From: Nostoc sp. UHCC 0926
Lineage (GTDB): Bacteria; Cyanobacteriota; Cyanobacteriia; Cyanobacteriales; Nostocaceae
Reading direction: 5' to 3'
Length of the DNA: 64,000 nucleotides
NCBI RefSeq assembly: GCF_028623165.1
Contig: NZ_CP117768.1
Span: 1,364,001-1,428,000, forward strand
In this document: piece by piece, positions 18,955-27,456 of the stretch
How the letters are laid out: each line of letters begins with the position of its first letter
Numbering within the stretch: the stretch's first letter is position 1
Program-made: the position numbers and the translations under genes
The notes under the pieces: model-generated
Told to the model about the DNA's origin: nothing
The model's database searches: none
The model's input: the letters and a program-made list of their open reading frames with translations, nothing else

Positions 18955-18988
18955 AAAAACCCCACTAGCAAATGCTGGTGGGGTTTTT
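18955..18988 (+). terminator. Rho-independent terminator
   Basis: AAAAACCCCAC and GTGGGGTTTTT form a stem with further AGCA/GCT pairing inside, ending in a T run. It can serve galE, a small RNA after it, or (read the other way) the leftward peptide gene ending at 19086. Confidence 0.85.
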
Positions 18989-19085
18989 AGCTTACAACGC
19001 ATCAGCGCGTCTCACAATTGTATCGCCTGGACACCTGCATGGGTGTTAGCGGAGGTGGTCACTAGTCAACGTAACGTTACTGTGA

Positions 19086-19286
19086 CTAATCATCAAGAGC
19101 CTTCTTGATTCCATACGCTGCTAATCCTACAACAGCACCAGCAGCAATGACAGGGGCAGCGCCTATGGCAATGCCACCAAAAGCCCCTGCCAAACCCATA
19201 TTCCCTACTACTGCTGCAAGTCCCCATCCCCCTGCGGCTCCACCTACCGCATAACCTGCCGCTTCTGCTCCATTATTGTTGCTCAT
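19086..19286 (-). CDS. Small glycine/alanine-rich hydrophobic peptide
   Basis: A 66-aa product from the ATG at 19286 (MSNNNGAEAAGYAVGGAAGG...), preceded by GAGG at a proper distance. A second ATG 15 bases upstream is less well placed. The peptide is almost entirely Gly, Ala and Val with GxxxG spacings and ends in charged KKALDD. Such glycine-zipper peptides insert into membranes; double-Gly steps near the N-terminus (YAVGG, GAAGG) also recall bacteriocin-type leaders. No processing peptidase or transporter is adjacent, so a bacteriocin role is only a possibility. Confidence 0.6.
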   Translation of the reverse strand: MSNNNGAEAAGYAVGGAAGGWGLAAVVGNMGLAGAFGGIAIGAAPVIAAGAVVGLAAYGIKKALDD

Positions 19287-19595
19287 TAGATGAAACCTCA
19301 AAGCTTTCTGTATTAATTTTGTTAGCTGTAGCTTTTATAGCCAACCGTATTTTTGCTTTCCTGACATGAATTTTGTATGAACTTTAGCTTAACTCTGATG
19401 TCAGCGTTGTATTCTCCGAGCGAAATTCACTGCTTAAAATTTCTTCCGAACCAGTATCAATCTCTCGAACATAATCAATAAGTCGCTTGTTCACAAGTAA
19501 TTAATATTTCTTGGATTGTGGCACACCTCTGTGCTTTCACTGCCACAAGGGGGACAAGGAAGAAAAATTGCTTCCTTGTCCCCCTTCCCACTCTC

Positions 19596-20294
19596 CTACT
19601 CCCTACCGCCTTTCATACTTTGCAGTACGACAACTAAGATGGCGATAAATGCGAAGATTGGAAGTGCGATCGCCCAAATTGGGAATTTCTGAGATTGACC
19701 CTCCACTAAATCACCATTGACATCTCGCAGGTTTCGTGTATTCTCTGTAGACCCGCCTCCTGCCACAGTAACTTCAAATTTGAACTTAAACGGTTTGAAT
19801 CTTCCCCCAGAGACTGGTTTCCCATTTAGTTGCAACTCATAAATACCTGGCTTGGGAAAGACAACTTCCGCACCTGGGATGCCTTTATAGCGTTCAGCTG
19901 CCACAGATTCTAACTGTGGTTCTAGGAGTGGTGGCTCTCCAACTGCATAGGGTTCGGCATAAACAGCCAACTGACAATTACACTGTGACAGGGGAATCAC
20001 CCTTCCACCTCTGCGGGTAAGTGCAAACCAGACTTGGCTTGGTTCTCCAGCTTGGGGGTTATCATTTGGTTCAACGTGGAGGGTGCCACCGACATCTCCA
20101 GCTACTTCTACCTGATGAGCAGCAGCAGGGTAAAGATTAGTTATTGAGATGACTAAGCAACTCAGGAATAATAAATACTTTATTGTTCCTTGATGCCAGG
20201 AAATGTCTTTGAGCGGGTAACCTCTCTGTTTTTGACTCGTTGGGATGGAGCCAGAAAACAAGGATGATTTACCGCGATTTGGTTGGGGGAACAT
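19596..20294 (-). CDS. Exported protein with C-terminal TM anchor, partner of the TauE/SafE fusion
   Basis: A 232-aa protein: N-terminal hydrophobic segment (about 39-58, YLLFLSCLVISITNLYPAAA) ending in an AxA-like cleavage site before HQVEVAGDVGG, a beta-rich periplasmic domain with a CNC motif, and one C-terminal TM segment (WAIALPIFAFIAILVVVL). The first 25 bases overlap the end of the upstream TauE/SafE-like gene, indicating coupled expression. The periplasmic domain with an exposed N-terminal His after cleavage is compatible with metal (for example copper) handling, but that is inference. The first 38 residues are unusual and the true start may lie inside. Confidence 0.75.
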   Translation of the reverse strand: MFPQPNRGKSSLFSGSIPTSQKQRGYPLKDISWHQGTIKYLLFLSCLVISITNLYPAAAHQVEVAGDVGGTLHVEPNDNPQAGEPSQVWFALTRRGGRVIPLSQCNCQLAVYAEPYAVGEPPLLEPQLESVAAERYKGIPGAEVVFPKPGIYELQLNGKPVSGGRFKPFKFKFEVTVAGGGSTENTRNLRDVNGDLVEGQSQKFPIWAIALPIFAFIAILVVVLQSMKGGRE

Positions 20295-21540
20295 AAAACT
20301 TTTCTACGGCTAACTTTGACCAAAAAAAGCGCGAACGTACTAGCAAGACACTGAGGGTAATAATTCCCATCAGTACTGCCGCTAATTTATTTCCCCAAGT
20401 TGATTGCAAGGAACCCAGGTAATGGGAACCAATCAACACAGCATGAATGGCACTCAAGAGCAAGGCTGGCACACCCAATAGATGAATCTGTCGCCAACGC
20501 TTGCCCAAAGATTTCTGCAAGGATTCCCAACTCGTAAAAGCAGCGGGGGACATTAATACCAATGCTACAGCACCCGCAGCCATACCCCACTGAAATTCTG
20601 ACGGCATAAAATCAAAGGCGGCAAAATTCCATTGCAATGAGTGTTCTATCATGTGGGCGGTGTGAACCACAGAAAGCACAAAAGCTCCCACTCCCAAGGC
20701 GCGGCGATAACGCAGTAGTGAAGCCCACAACCCACTAATAGGACGCGCAATTAGCGCCAAGATTAAGCAAAATAAAGCGGCGTGTCCGGTGTAATCAACC
20801 ATTGTGTCACCAGTCCGCAACAAGGTGATCACGCCAATGGTGAGTGTCACCCAACCGCCTAATCGAAACAACTGACTGCGCCTGTCTTTACTTACCAATG
20901 ATGTGGAAACGCCTACACCCAGCATCGTGGGCAGGGTTCCCAAGCCAAAAGCCAGCATAGTTGCCCCACCCATCCATAAATTGCCAGTTTGGGCGGCTTT
21001 AATTTGGGCAGCATACAGGAAACCACAGGGCATTAAACCCCAAGTCATTCCTAGAAGCATTGGCGTCCACCATTTGGTTTTGAAGGAAAGCTTAATCATT
21101 CCCGCGCTGAGGCGATCGTGTAAACTACCTTGTAATAAGGGATGTAACACGGGAATGCGCGGCAGCAAATCGGGTTTTACTTGTCCTAAGCCAAACCAAA
21201 TCAGCATTACACCAGTTATAATTGCCATCCAGCGCCGGAAGTCGCTGCCAACACCCGCTAGCTGTCCACCTTGCAACAATACCGAACCCAGCGCCCCAAT
21301 CCCAGCACCGACTAGAGCATAGCTCAACATCCGCCCCAGGTTTAGCAAAAGATGAAATTTTAATTGCTGTTGCCAAGTGTCGGACTTTTCTAAGGTTGAT
21401 ATCCGTCCCAAGGAAGCTTTTTGTGAAACTTTTGGCTGATGAGACAGGGAAAACGCCACTGTTAGAGGGCCACACATCCCAAAGCAATGTCCAAAACTCC
21501 CCAGGAACCCCAGGATTGTGATCAGCAATAAATCTACCAT
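20269..21540 (-). CDS. TauE/SafE (UreH-like) domain fused to ferric-reductase-like TM domain
   Basis: About 423 aa from the ATG at 21540 (MVDLLLITILGFLGSFGHCF); an ATG at 21582 adds 14 non-hydrophobic residues and is less likely. The first 230 residues form the UreH/TauE-like domain with the GHCFGMCGPLTVA signature seen in copper delivery and cytochrome-oxidase assembly proteins. The C-terminal half (about 265-400) is a ferric-reductase/MsrQ-like heme-binding membrane domain, with histidines in VVHTAHMIEHSL, QIHLLG and AIHAVLIGSH. The gene overlaps the downstream exported-protein gene. A metal or electron transfer role across the plasma or thylakoid membrane fits; the substrate is unknown. 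Confidence 0.85.
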   Translation of the reverse strand: MVDLLLITILGFLGSFGHCFGMCGPLTVAFSLSHQPKVSQKASLGRISTLEKSDTWQQQLKFHLLLNLGRMLSYALVGAGIGALGSVLLQGGQLAGVGSDFRRWMAIITGVMLIWFGLGQVKPDLLPRIPVLHPLLQGSLHDRLSAGMIKLSFKTKWWTPMLLGMTWGLMPCGFLYAAQIKAAQTGNLWMGGATMLAFGLGTLPTMLGVGVSTSLVSKDRRSQLFRLGGWVTLTIGVITLLRTGDTMVDYTGHAALFCLILALIARPISGLWASLLRYRRALGVGAFVLSVVHTAHMIEHSLQWNFAAFDFMPSEFQWGMAAGAVALVLMSPAAFTSWESLQKSLGKRWRQIHLLGVPALLLSAIHAVLIGSHYLGSLQSTWGNKLAAVLMGIITLSVLLVRSRFFWSKLAVEKFYVPPTKSR

Positions 21541-21849
21541 AAAAAAAGTCCTGAGTTCTGAGTCATGAGTCCTGAGTGTCAAAATAAAGATTTTGAAGAA
21601 GTAAGAAGAAATTGTTTTCTCTTCTTCTTTGCTCAGTACTCAGCACTCCTCTAGTGCGGCAGTGTAAGTGAAGTTGCACTCTCTGTCAAAAGACGAACTG
21701 TCAAACTTGATTACGACAGTAGTAGTGCGATTTTGTGGGGTGCTGAAAATTAGGGGGCTAAATCTCCTATTGACAATATAGCTATGTAACTGAGAATTAA
21801 AATCCGACGCTTTTGGAAATCACCAAGGCTAATCTATTCAAGAATTACA
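21541..21849. other. Intergenic spacer
   Basis: A 309-bp gap upstream of the TauE/SafE gene and after the GAF signalling gene. It contains low-complexity CTGAGTTCTGAGTCATGAG repeats near 21550-21580 and AGTACTCAGCACTC near 21636. No gene or clear regulatory site seen. Confidence 0.5.
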
Positions 21850-24705
21850 TTAGGAGCAATACTTTGTGACTATCTCTATAGAAGCTTCGGTAGAAGACCC
21901 TGAATGATTGGATTGATGTCGATTTCCAAAGGTAGCATCAAGTGTTTCCCGAATAGTATCTCGCTGTTTTTGAAAAACATCAAGTTGCTCACGCAGTTCT
22001 TCTTCCTTCAGCTGCAATAAATCAGAGGGATCAGGGCAATTGTCGAGATCCCGAACCACACTATTCACTACCTCTGATTCTTTGACTCTTCCTATAAAAG
22101 CAGCAGTTAAGGATGCTACTCTCTCCAAGAATTCTTTGCAGCCAGGATGAAAATCATATTCATACCCAGTATATAAAGAGAGCGCTCCTACAACTTCTTC
22201 TTTATAAATGAGTGGAAAACACCCAAAAGATTTAAATTGGTTAAGCACTACCCAATCTTGATTTTTGAATTTTTCTATGTTATGATTATCTATTCCGGTA
22301 AGTGAGATAGCACGTTTTTCCCTAAGAGCATCTCCTACGAATCCATCTTCATAACCTCTAGGATCATTTAATCTTTTATCCCATTTAACTCTCTCAACGC
22401 CTGCTTTATCTACAACTTCAAGTAAACGATTCTCCTTTTTTACTCGTAGTATGCATACTTCAAAGGCTGTATCATCTGAAACTAAACGGTTAACAACAGT
22501 TTTGTATGCGTCTTTGATATCAGAAAGATTACTACGAGAACCAACTAAAGCATCTGATAAATCCGCAAGTAGTTTTACCTGACGTTTTTTGCGTAAATTT
22601 GATATTGCAGATGCGACTGACGAGCCTATTGTATATAACCAATGGATCTCTTCTTGAGAGAAACCAGAATTTGGAATAATTTTCTTTTTGATTGGATCAA
22701 TTTTATTAATTACTTCGAGTACTCCATAAGTTTTGTGTTGACCGTCTAGAGGAACAGCAATAGCAGAATAAATTCCTCCGAGTTTATCTGAATATTTCTC
22801 TTTACTTTTGGTATCTAAAGGTATTTTACTCAGATCATTGGCTGACTGAGGCTTCCCAAATCCATCTTCCTGAGGAAGAGCAGCTTGACCAGTGAAACTT
22901 TCACCAGGTACATAGTTTTCGCCTTCAAACCAGTTATCATCTATTTCATTACCATTGGCATCTATACCTACTATTTTTTGACGATGTAAGTGTCCATCTT
23001 TTGAGAAGAGAAAAATAGAAGTTGTTTGAGAGTTAAGTCTCTCACGTACAACTTTCAGAGCTTCCTGAATGACCTCACCCTTATCTTTAAAACGATTTAA
23101 TTTATTTCTGACTTTTTGTAAATCTTTAAGTAGCTCAGTGGGAAACTTGAGAACTTCATCTGGCGATTTTCTGAATAAATTCTCTCTAATTAGATCAAGC
23201 TTTTGAAATACTATTTTATCCAAACCTTTCTCAGAATTTACTTTTTTAATTGAATTTTCCACTGTCACTTGAAAGACACCCTGATTCCTGCTGGCTCGCG
23301 CCAGGAAATTTGAGAGGACTTCTTTGTACTGATCAATCTCACCTACTTGAGGAGAGAAATTAGCTAACCTTACACTCCGATTTTGACTAAAATTATCATT
23401 GTCATACCACGCAATTAACTGATTTCTTCCATCACCAGTTTCAATAATTGCATATTCTTTAGTCGGTAGAGTTGACAAGTTGGAATTAAAAGATTCAACA
23501 TTGCATATAGTTGAAATATCTCTCAAAGAAAATTCTTCTGCATAGGGAAGATAAATATTTTTTGTTGTGACAAAAACCCTGTAATATGAAGCATGTCGTA
23601 GTAGAAAGTTAAAGCTTCTTTCAAATTCTTGTTCACTTGAGAAAACAAATAATCTCTCACTTTCTGGATGTGCAGTTTTTGCAACTTCATCTCCTTTGTC
23701 ACTTGCCCAAAAAGATTCCACACCATCAACGATCGCTACTGCCTTGACGCGGGCTTTGAGCTTCTGTTGTAAGGCAGTAAGACGGCGTGGATATAACTCT
23801 AACGGCATTGAGTAAACTGAGCCGTTAGAAATAAAATCTTCAATCCGCTCATCAAGATCAGCAATATCATTAGTGACAAGCTGTTGGAATATTTTGTTAG
23901 TCTGTAAATAATTATTACCCTTTAGAATTGGTTCTACAGTATTTAAAATAATTCTTTTTTTTGAAACTTCATTTGGAGGTAAATAACTCAGTTCTTCTTC
24001 AAGTAATTCGTTCAACCAGTTAGAAGTAGAGAGTTTATAGTCGATCCAATCCTTTGCTTCTTCTATGTCACCACCCGTTATTTCATGAAGCAAATACGCC
24101 AAATTGTTCTTCTCTGTTCCATCAATTGAGGGTAAGTGAATTGGAATTTCAAAATTCACTTTTTTACTGAACCGTAATAGCCTGAAATTATGGAGTCTTC
24201 CAGAGAATAAGCCTACAAGGAAATGAACCCATGCTTGTTCAAAGCATTCCTTAGGCAAGCAGAGGATACCAAAGTCTACGCTTGAAAGGATCTGTTCAGT
24301 TTCTTGAAGCCAAGCGGATCTTGAACTTCCATCAATGTCTAAGATAAAGGCTTCAATCTGTGGATGCTTAAAAATGACATCTCTAATTCTTTCAGCTTGG
24401 TACTTACTATTACTACCAGCCCAAGCAATAAGGACTTTGCGTCTACCTTGCTTGGCTTGAAGGCGGTCAGAGAGGATCTTCTGCAATTTAGATAGTTTTC
24501 CAGGCCCTGCACCAGTGATTCGGAACTTGGTATAGATTCGCGACAGCGTTTTCTGCACCGCATTTTCAGACTGTCGTCCTAAGATTGTCTTGATTTCTGC
24601 TGGCGACTTACCATTTAAGGCTAAATCCAGAACTTCTAGTTCGTTATCAGACACGCCTTCTTCGCCAACTAAGTCTTTAAGAGTATCCCGATAAATTTGA
24701 GTCAT
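21850..24705 (-). CDS. HTH / TIR-like / GAF-GAF signalling protein
   Basis: A 951-aa cytosolic protein. Residues 18-80 are a LuxR-like helix-turn-helix of the kind that opens many cyanobacterial STAND and vMAP proteins (DNAVRKRL-like: ENAVQKTLSRIYTKFRI, then GxGPGKLSKLQKIL). Residues 89-195 resemble a TIR-like fold: RRKVLIAWAGSNS, then WLQETEQILSSVDFGILCL and AWVHFLVGLFSG. The usual Glu of the W.hFE.G element is replaced (FLVG), so NADase activity is unlikely. A 300-residue middle follows. GAF domains at about 545-700 and 715-865 are clear (VPLDGQHKTYGVLEVINK; FPLIYKEEVVGALSLYTG). A short helical tail ends the protein. It is a sensor of unknown input; no partner gene is adjacent. Confidence 0.8.
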   Translation of the reverse strand: MTQIYRDTLKDLVGEEGVSDNELEVLDLALNGKSPAEIKTILGRQSENAVQKTLSRIYTKFRITGAGPGKLSKLQKILSDRLQAKQGRRKVLIAWAGSNSKYQAERIRDVIFKHPQIEAFILDIDGSSRSAWLQETEQILSSVDFGILCLPKECFEQAWVHFLVGLFSGRLHNFRLLRFSKKVNFEIPIHLPSIDGTEKNNLAYLLHEITGGDIEEAKDWIDYKLSTSNWLNELLEEELSYLPPNEVSKKRIILNTVEPILKGNNYLQTNKIFQQLVTNDIADLDERIEDFISNGSVYSMPLELYPRRLTALQQKLKARVKAVAIVDGVESFWASDKGDEVAKTAHPESERLFVFSSEQEFERSFNFLLRHASYYRVFVTTKNIYLPYAEEFSLRDISTICNVESFNSNLSTLPTKEYAIIETGDGRNQLIAWYDNDNFSQNRSVRLANFSPQVGEIDQYKEVLSNFLARASRNQGVFQVTVENSIKKVNSEKGLDKIVFQKLDLIRENLFRKSPDEVLKFPTELLKDLQKVRNKLNRFKDKGEVIQEALKVVRERLNSQTTSIFLFSKDGHLHRQKIVGIDANGNEIDDNWFEGENYVPGESFTGQAALPQEDGFGKPQSANDLSKIPLDTKSKEKYSDKLGGIYSAIAVPLDGQHKTYGVLEVINKIDPIKKKIIPNSGFSQEEIHWLYTIGSSVASAISNLRKKRQVKLLADLSDALVGSRSNLSDIKDAYKTVVNRLVSDDTAFEVCILRVKKENRLLEVVDKAGVERVKWDKRLNDPRGYEDGFVGDALREKRAISLTGIDNHNIEKFKNQDWVVLNQFKSFGCFPLIYKEEVVGALSLYTGYEYDFHPGCKEFLERVASLTAAFIGRVKESEVVNSVVRDLDNCPDPSDLLQLKEEELREQLDVFQKQRDTIRETLDATFGNRHQSNHSGSSTEASIEIVTKYCS

Positions 24706-25125
24706 CTACAAACCTGTAAAAAGCCTCACTTGTTCTAGTATCACGATAACATAGCAGTTTTGGAGACTTATGTGGATAATCTTAATTTTTTTTATTATAT
24801 GAGGCTTTTAAATGCTTGACAAAAATATAAAATCTGTTATCGTGTTTTAAAGCCTCGTTTATATGAGGCTTTAAAAATGGGATAAATACTTCTCAGTGTC
24901 TTAACTTAGTGGCATTGTGCTTATAAATATGTAAAATCATCTTCCTGTATAGGTTTGATAATTTGCTGCCTCTTCGTCAGCGAAGATATTGTCAGTAACG
25001 AAAAATCAAGCTTTTTCAAGGCATATTTCATGTTTTTACATACATGAAGGCGCAATCTTCTAAAGCGTCAACTTCGGGCACTGTTTTCTATTGCTGATGA
25101 CCAAATTAATCGCTTGGAGGGGAAA
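24706..25125. promoter_or_regulatory. Divergent regulatory region with GAGGCTTT repeats and hairpin
   Basis: Between the GAF signalling gene (-) and the small gene at 25126 (+). AAAGCCTC/GAGGCTTT occurs four times (24719, 24800, 24850, 24865). Two of them make a perfect 12-bp hairpin (TTTTAAAGCCTC 24845-24856 with GAGGCTTTAAAA 24865-24876). TGTTATCGTG occurs once on each strand (about 24743-24752 minus, 24835-24844 plus), and TTGACA at 24816 lies upstream of the plus-strand copy. This looks like paired divergent promoters with a shared regulator site. Copy B of the 69-bp repeat follows at 24950-25018. Confidence 0.45.
24950..25018 (+). repeat. 69-bp dispersed repeat, copy B
   Basis: Same length and ends as copy A at 18797-18865 (TAGGTTTG(G/A)TAATTTGCT start; AACGAAAAATCAAGCTTTTT plus CA end). 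The middle contains a small hairpin CTTCGTCAGCGAAG. It is 107 bp upstream of the GTG start at 25126. Confidence 0.65.
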
Positions 25126-25383
25126 GTGAATCTATTAATCAACCGAAACTTTAGCTATTTAACCTGTGTAGGTTTGCTAACTGTCCTTGTAGTAGCTGTG
25201 CTAACAAAGTTTGATGGAATTGGAATCGTCACCGTGCAAGTCACACCTGATGGCATCCAAGTAGTAGTGAAGAATTCTGATACTTTGTGTACAATTGACC
25301 AGCATGTGCCGGAAGTTCAGCCCAAGCTGCCTGATCAGGAATTGGCCAAGTACAGGATTTTACAAATTCATAATGAAGTATAA
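25126..25383 (+). CDS. Small single-pass membrane protein, unknown function
   Basis: 85 aa from the GTG at 25126, chosen because GGAGGGG lies 4-10 bases upstream; a TTG at 25114 is also in frame. The protein has a short N-terminal tail, one TM segment (YLTCVGLLTVLVVAVLT) and an extracytoplasmic or cytosolic tail of 55 residues (GIVTVQVTPDGIQVVVKNSD...). No family recognised. The proline-rich tail LPDQELAKYRIL suggests real coding sequence. Confidence 0.55.
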   Translation: MNLLINRNFSYLTCVGLLTVLVVAVLTKFDGIGIVTVQVTPDGIQVVVKNSDTLCTIDQHVPEVQPKLPDQELAKYRILQIHNEV

Positions 25384-25815
25384 GCCTTTGAAATGCTACT
25401 CACTAGGCTTTAGAAACGCTACGAATTGATCAAATGCTGTACGAAGTAAGAGCAGGTTTCGATAGCACATTTGTTAACAAGTGTGGTGTTAGACCTTTTG
25501 CAAAAGTCTATGTTTTGGAGATTCAACCACAGATTAACACCGATGTTCATCTGTGGTTATCTTTTCGCTTATTCGCATTTTTGCAACAAGTCTACTGATT
25601 ACACGTTCTGAGGATTTTTTTGAATGTCTTTTGTTTACAGGGTGTATACACGTAGAGTACCCATAACCGCACAACATTCTTTCTCAGCAGTGTTTCTGGA
25701 GTCTATCACCATTGAAAATAAATACCATTTTAGTTGGTAATAGTTAGATGTTTATCTAAGTCATTCTGACTGGGGATTCGCGCTACCCTAAGTCTGGAAG
25801 CCAAGGATAAATGAC
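25384..25815. other. Intergenic region with one MITE
   Basis: This 432-bp gap holds the MITE at 25490-25594. The remaining sequence shows no coding frame of note; no promoter for the M28 peptidase could be assigned with confidence. Confidence 0.5.
25490..25594. repeat. MITE-like element, relative of the one at 94-220
   Basis: Ends TAGACCTTTTGCAAAA and TTTTTGCAACAAGTCTA are imperfect inverted repeats like the ends of the element at 94-220. The centre contains CCACAGAT...ATCTGTGG, a small hairpin. Non-coding. Confidence 0.6.
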
Positions 25816-26871
25816 ATGAAAAAATGGATTTGGCTGATGCTGTTGGTGCTGATGGCAGTTGCGGTGGTGGGTAGCAGAGGTAGCACGTTTTTTGAACAGC
25901 GTCCCTCACCAGCAGTTGTTCAAAGCATTCCACTGGAAACACCCCAATCACAGCCAGAATCAAAGGAAGTTGACAATACCCTACAAGTGTCTACTGACAA
26001 GCTGTTAATCCATATCCAAAAGTTGAATTTTCAGCGCTACACAACAAAAGAGCGATCGCTTACTCGCACTTATATCACAACTGAACTGAGAAAATTAGGC
26101 TGGAAGCCGAAATTGGAAAAATTCTCTGAGGGTGTGAATATTTTTGCCGAACGTCCAGGAACTAACAAAGCCGCTAAAGCAATTCTCGTAGGAGCGCATT
26201 ACGACACTGTTCCCTTATCCCCTGGTGCTGATGATAACGCCAGTGGTGTAGCCGTGGTGCTGGAAGTTGCTCGGTTGCTCGGTTCCCGTCCCACGCCACG
26301 GACGTTACAGTTAGCTTTTTTTGACAAAGAGGAAGCAGGACTTTTAGGTAGTCAGGCTTTCGTTAGCAAGACACCACGCTTGCAAAACTTGGGCGGAGCG
26401 ATCGTTATGGATATGGTGGGTTATGCTTGTTACACTGCTGGGTGTCAAAAATACCCTGCCGGATTGCCTGTTACTCCACCTAGCGACAAAGGCGACTTTT
26501 TGGCAGTAGTCGGTGATACAGAACATTTGCCTTTGCTGAATGCCTTTCAAAGCTCACAGATGTTCCCTTCAACCGCTCTGAATAAACAGGAATCAAATTT
26601 GCCACCAATCCTAACACTACCAATTCCTTTTAAAGGTTTACTGACACCAGACACCCTACGCAGCGACCATGCACCATTTTGGTATCAGGGTGTGGGCGCT
26701 GTACTGGTGACAGATACCGCAAATTTACGGACTCCCCACTATCATAAACCTAGCGATGTTCCAGTGACTATCGAGCGATCGTTTTTTACAGGAGCAGCAC
26801 AAATTGTAATCAATGCTACTACTGCCTTGTTAGAGAAAAATGAGGTTTTGGAAACTCAACCACCAAGCTGA
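25816..26871 (+). CDS. M28 family zinc aminopeptidase, membrane-anchored or secreted
   Basis: 351 aa with an N-terminal hydrophobic anchor (residues 4-20, WIWLMLLVLMAVAVVGS), so it acts outside the cytoplasm. The M28 metal site is visible: ILVGAHYDTVPLSPGADDNA (His and Asp ligands), FFDKEEAGLLGS (catalytic Glu and ligand Glu), IVMDMVGYA (Asp) and SDHAPFW with the last His. It likely removes N-terminal residues from peptides. Single gene; ATG 25816 has AAGGATAAATGAC just upstream. Confidence 0.88.
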   Translation: MKKWIWLMLLVLMAVAVVGSRGSTFFEQRPSPAVVQSIPLETPQSQPESKEVDNTLQVSTDKLLIHIQKLNFQRYTTKERSLTRTYITTELRKLGWKPKLEKFSEGVNIFAERPGTNKAAKAILVGAHYDTVPLSPGADDNASGVAVVLEVARLLGSRPTPRTLQLAFFDKEEAGLLGSQAFVSKTPRLQNLGGAIVMDMVGYACYTAGCQKYPAGLPVTPPSDKGDFLAVVGDTEHLPLLNAFQSSQMFPSTALNKQESNLPPILTLPIPFKGLLTPDTLRSDHAPFWYQGVGAVLVTDTANLRTPHYHKPSDVPVTIERSFFTGAAQIVINATTALLEKNEVLETQPPS

Positions 26872-27003
26872 GTAAATAATTCCTAATTCGTAATTAATCA
26901 ATTCAGGGACAGAGTGACTTAATTTATTACAGCAGTTTTCATTTCTTTGAACCACATATGTTGTATGGACACAGCAATGCTGTGCACATAGGGTGTGGTC
27001 TAT

Positions 27004-27456
27004 TTATCTATTATGTTGACCAACCTTTAGTTCAGGGAAAGTCAACGTCCAGTTCTGTTTATCATTAATCTGAAAGTACAAACCTTGGAGAATCAGCCGC
27101 AAAGCTGTTCGAGTTCTAATAAACTTCCTCAGCAGATAAGTTCCTGGTTCGGCAAAGATATCATTAAAGTTTTTTTGATAACCAAATTGTTTTGAACAGT
27201 AACTGCCAGCACCTTTGACTGTTAACACAAAAAATTGAGCTTGTTTGTATTCATCAGGAATCATAAAGATTCCATATACATGGTGACGACCATGCCACGG
27301 CTGAACAATAACCTTAGTAGCATGTACTTGGAATTTTGTAGTTTTTGATGCAAGAATCGCCTCGGAATTGCAATCAGAATTATTCACAGGCCAGTAAAGT
27401 GTAATAATACTCAGGGAGAGCAGCAAAATTAAAATATAGCGGAGTCTGTGACGCAT
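27004..27456 (-). CDS. Small exported protein, unknown function
   Basis: 150 aa from the ATG at 27456 (MRHRLRYILILLLSLSII...), a typical basic-hydrophobic signal sequence. A longer reading frame extends 31 residues upstream but that part is Cys-rich and not signal-like, so I prefer the internal start. The mature part has pairs of Cys and several His (HGRHHVYG). No family recognised. Confidence 0.55.
   Translation of the reverse strand: MRHRLRYILILLLSLSIITLYWPVNNSDCNSEAILASKTTKFQVHATKVIVQPWHGRHHVYGIFMIPDEYKQAQFFVLTVKGAGSYCSKQFGYQKNFNDIFAEPGTYLLRKFIRTRTALRLILQGLYFQINDKQNWTLTFPELKVGQHNR

Larger units (their letters stand above)
18731..19085. other. Intergenic region with dispersed repeat, orphan terminator and possible small RNA
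   Basis: This 355-bp gap holds a 69-bp repeat (18797-18865, second copy at 24950-25018) and a strong terminator (18955-18988) that ends about 225 bp after galE. The distance leaves room for a small transcript between the repeat and the terminator, but no promoter or known RNA family could be recognised. Confidence 0.35.

Noticed and set aside
18880..18990. Possible known cyanobacterial small RNA before the terminator at 18955
   Set aside because: No conserved motif of a known family (such as Yfr1 or 6S) was recognised; left as an unsupported possibility.
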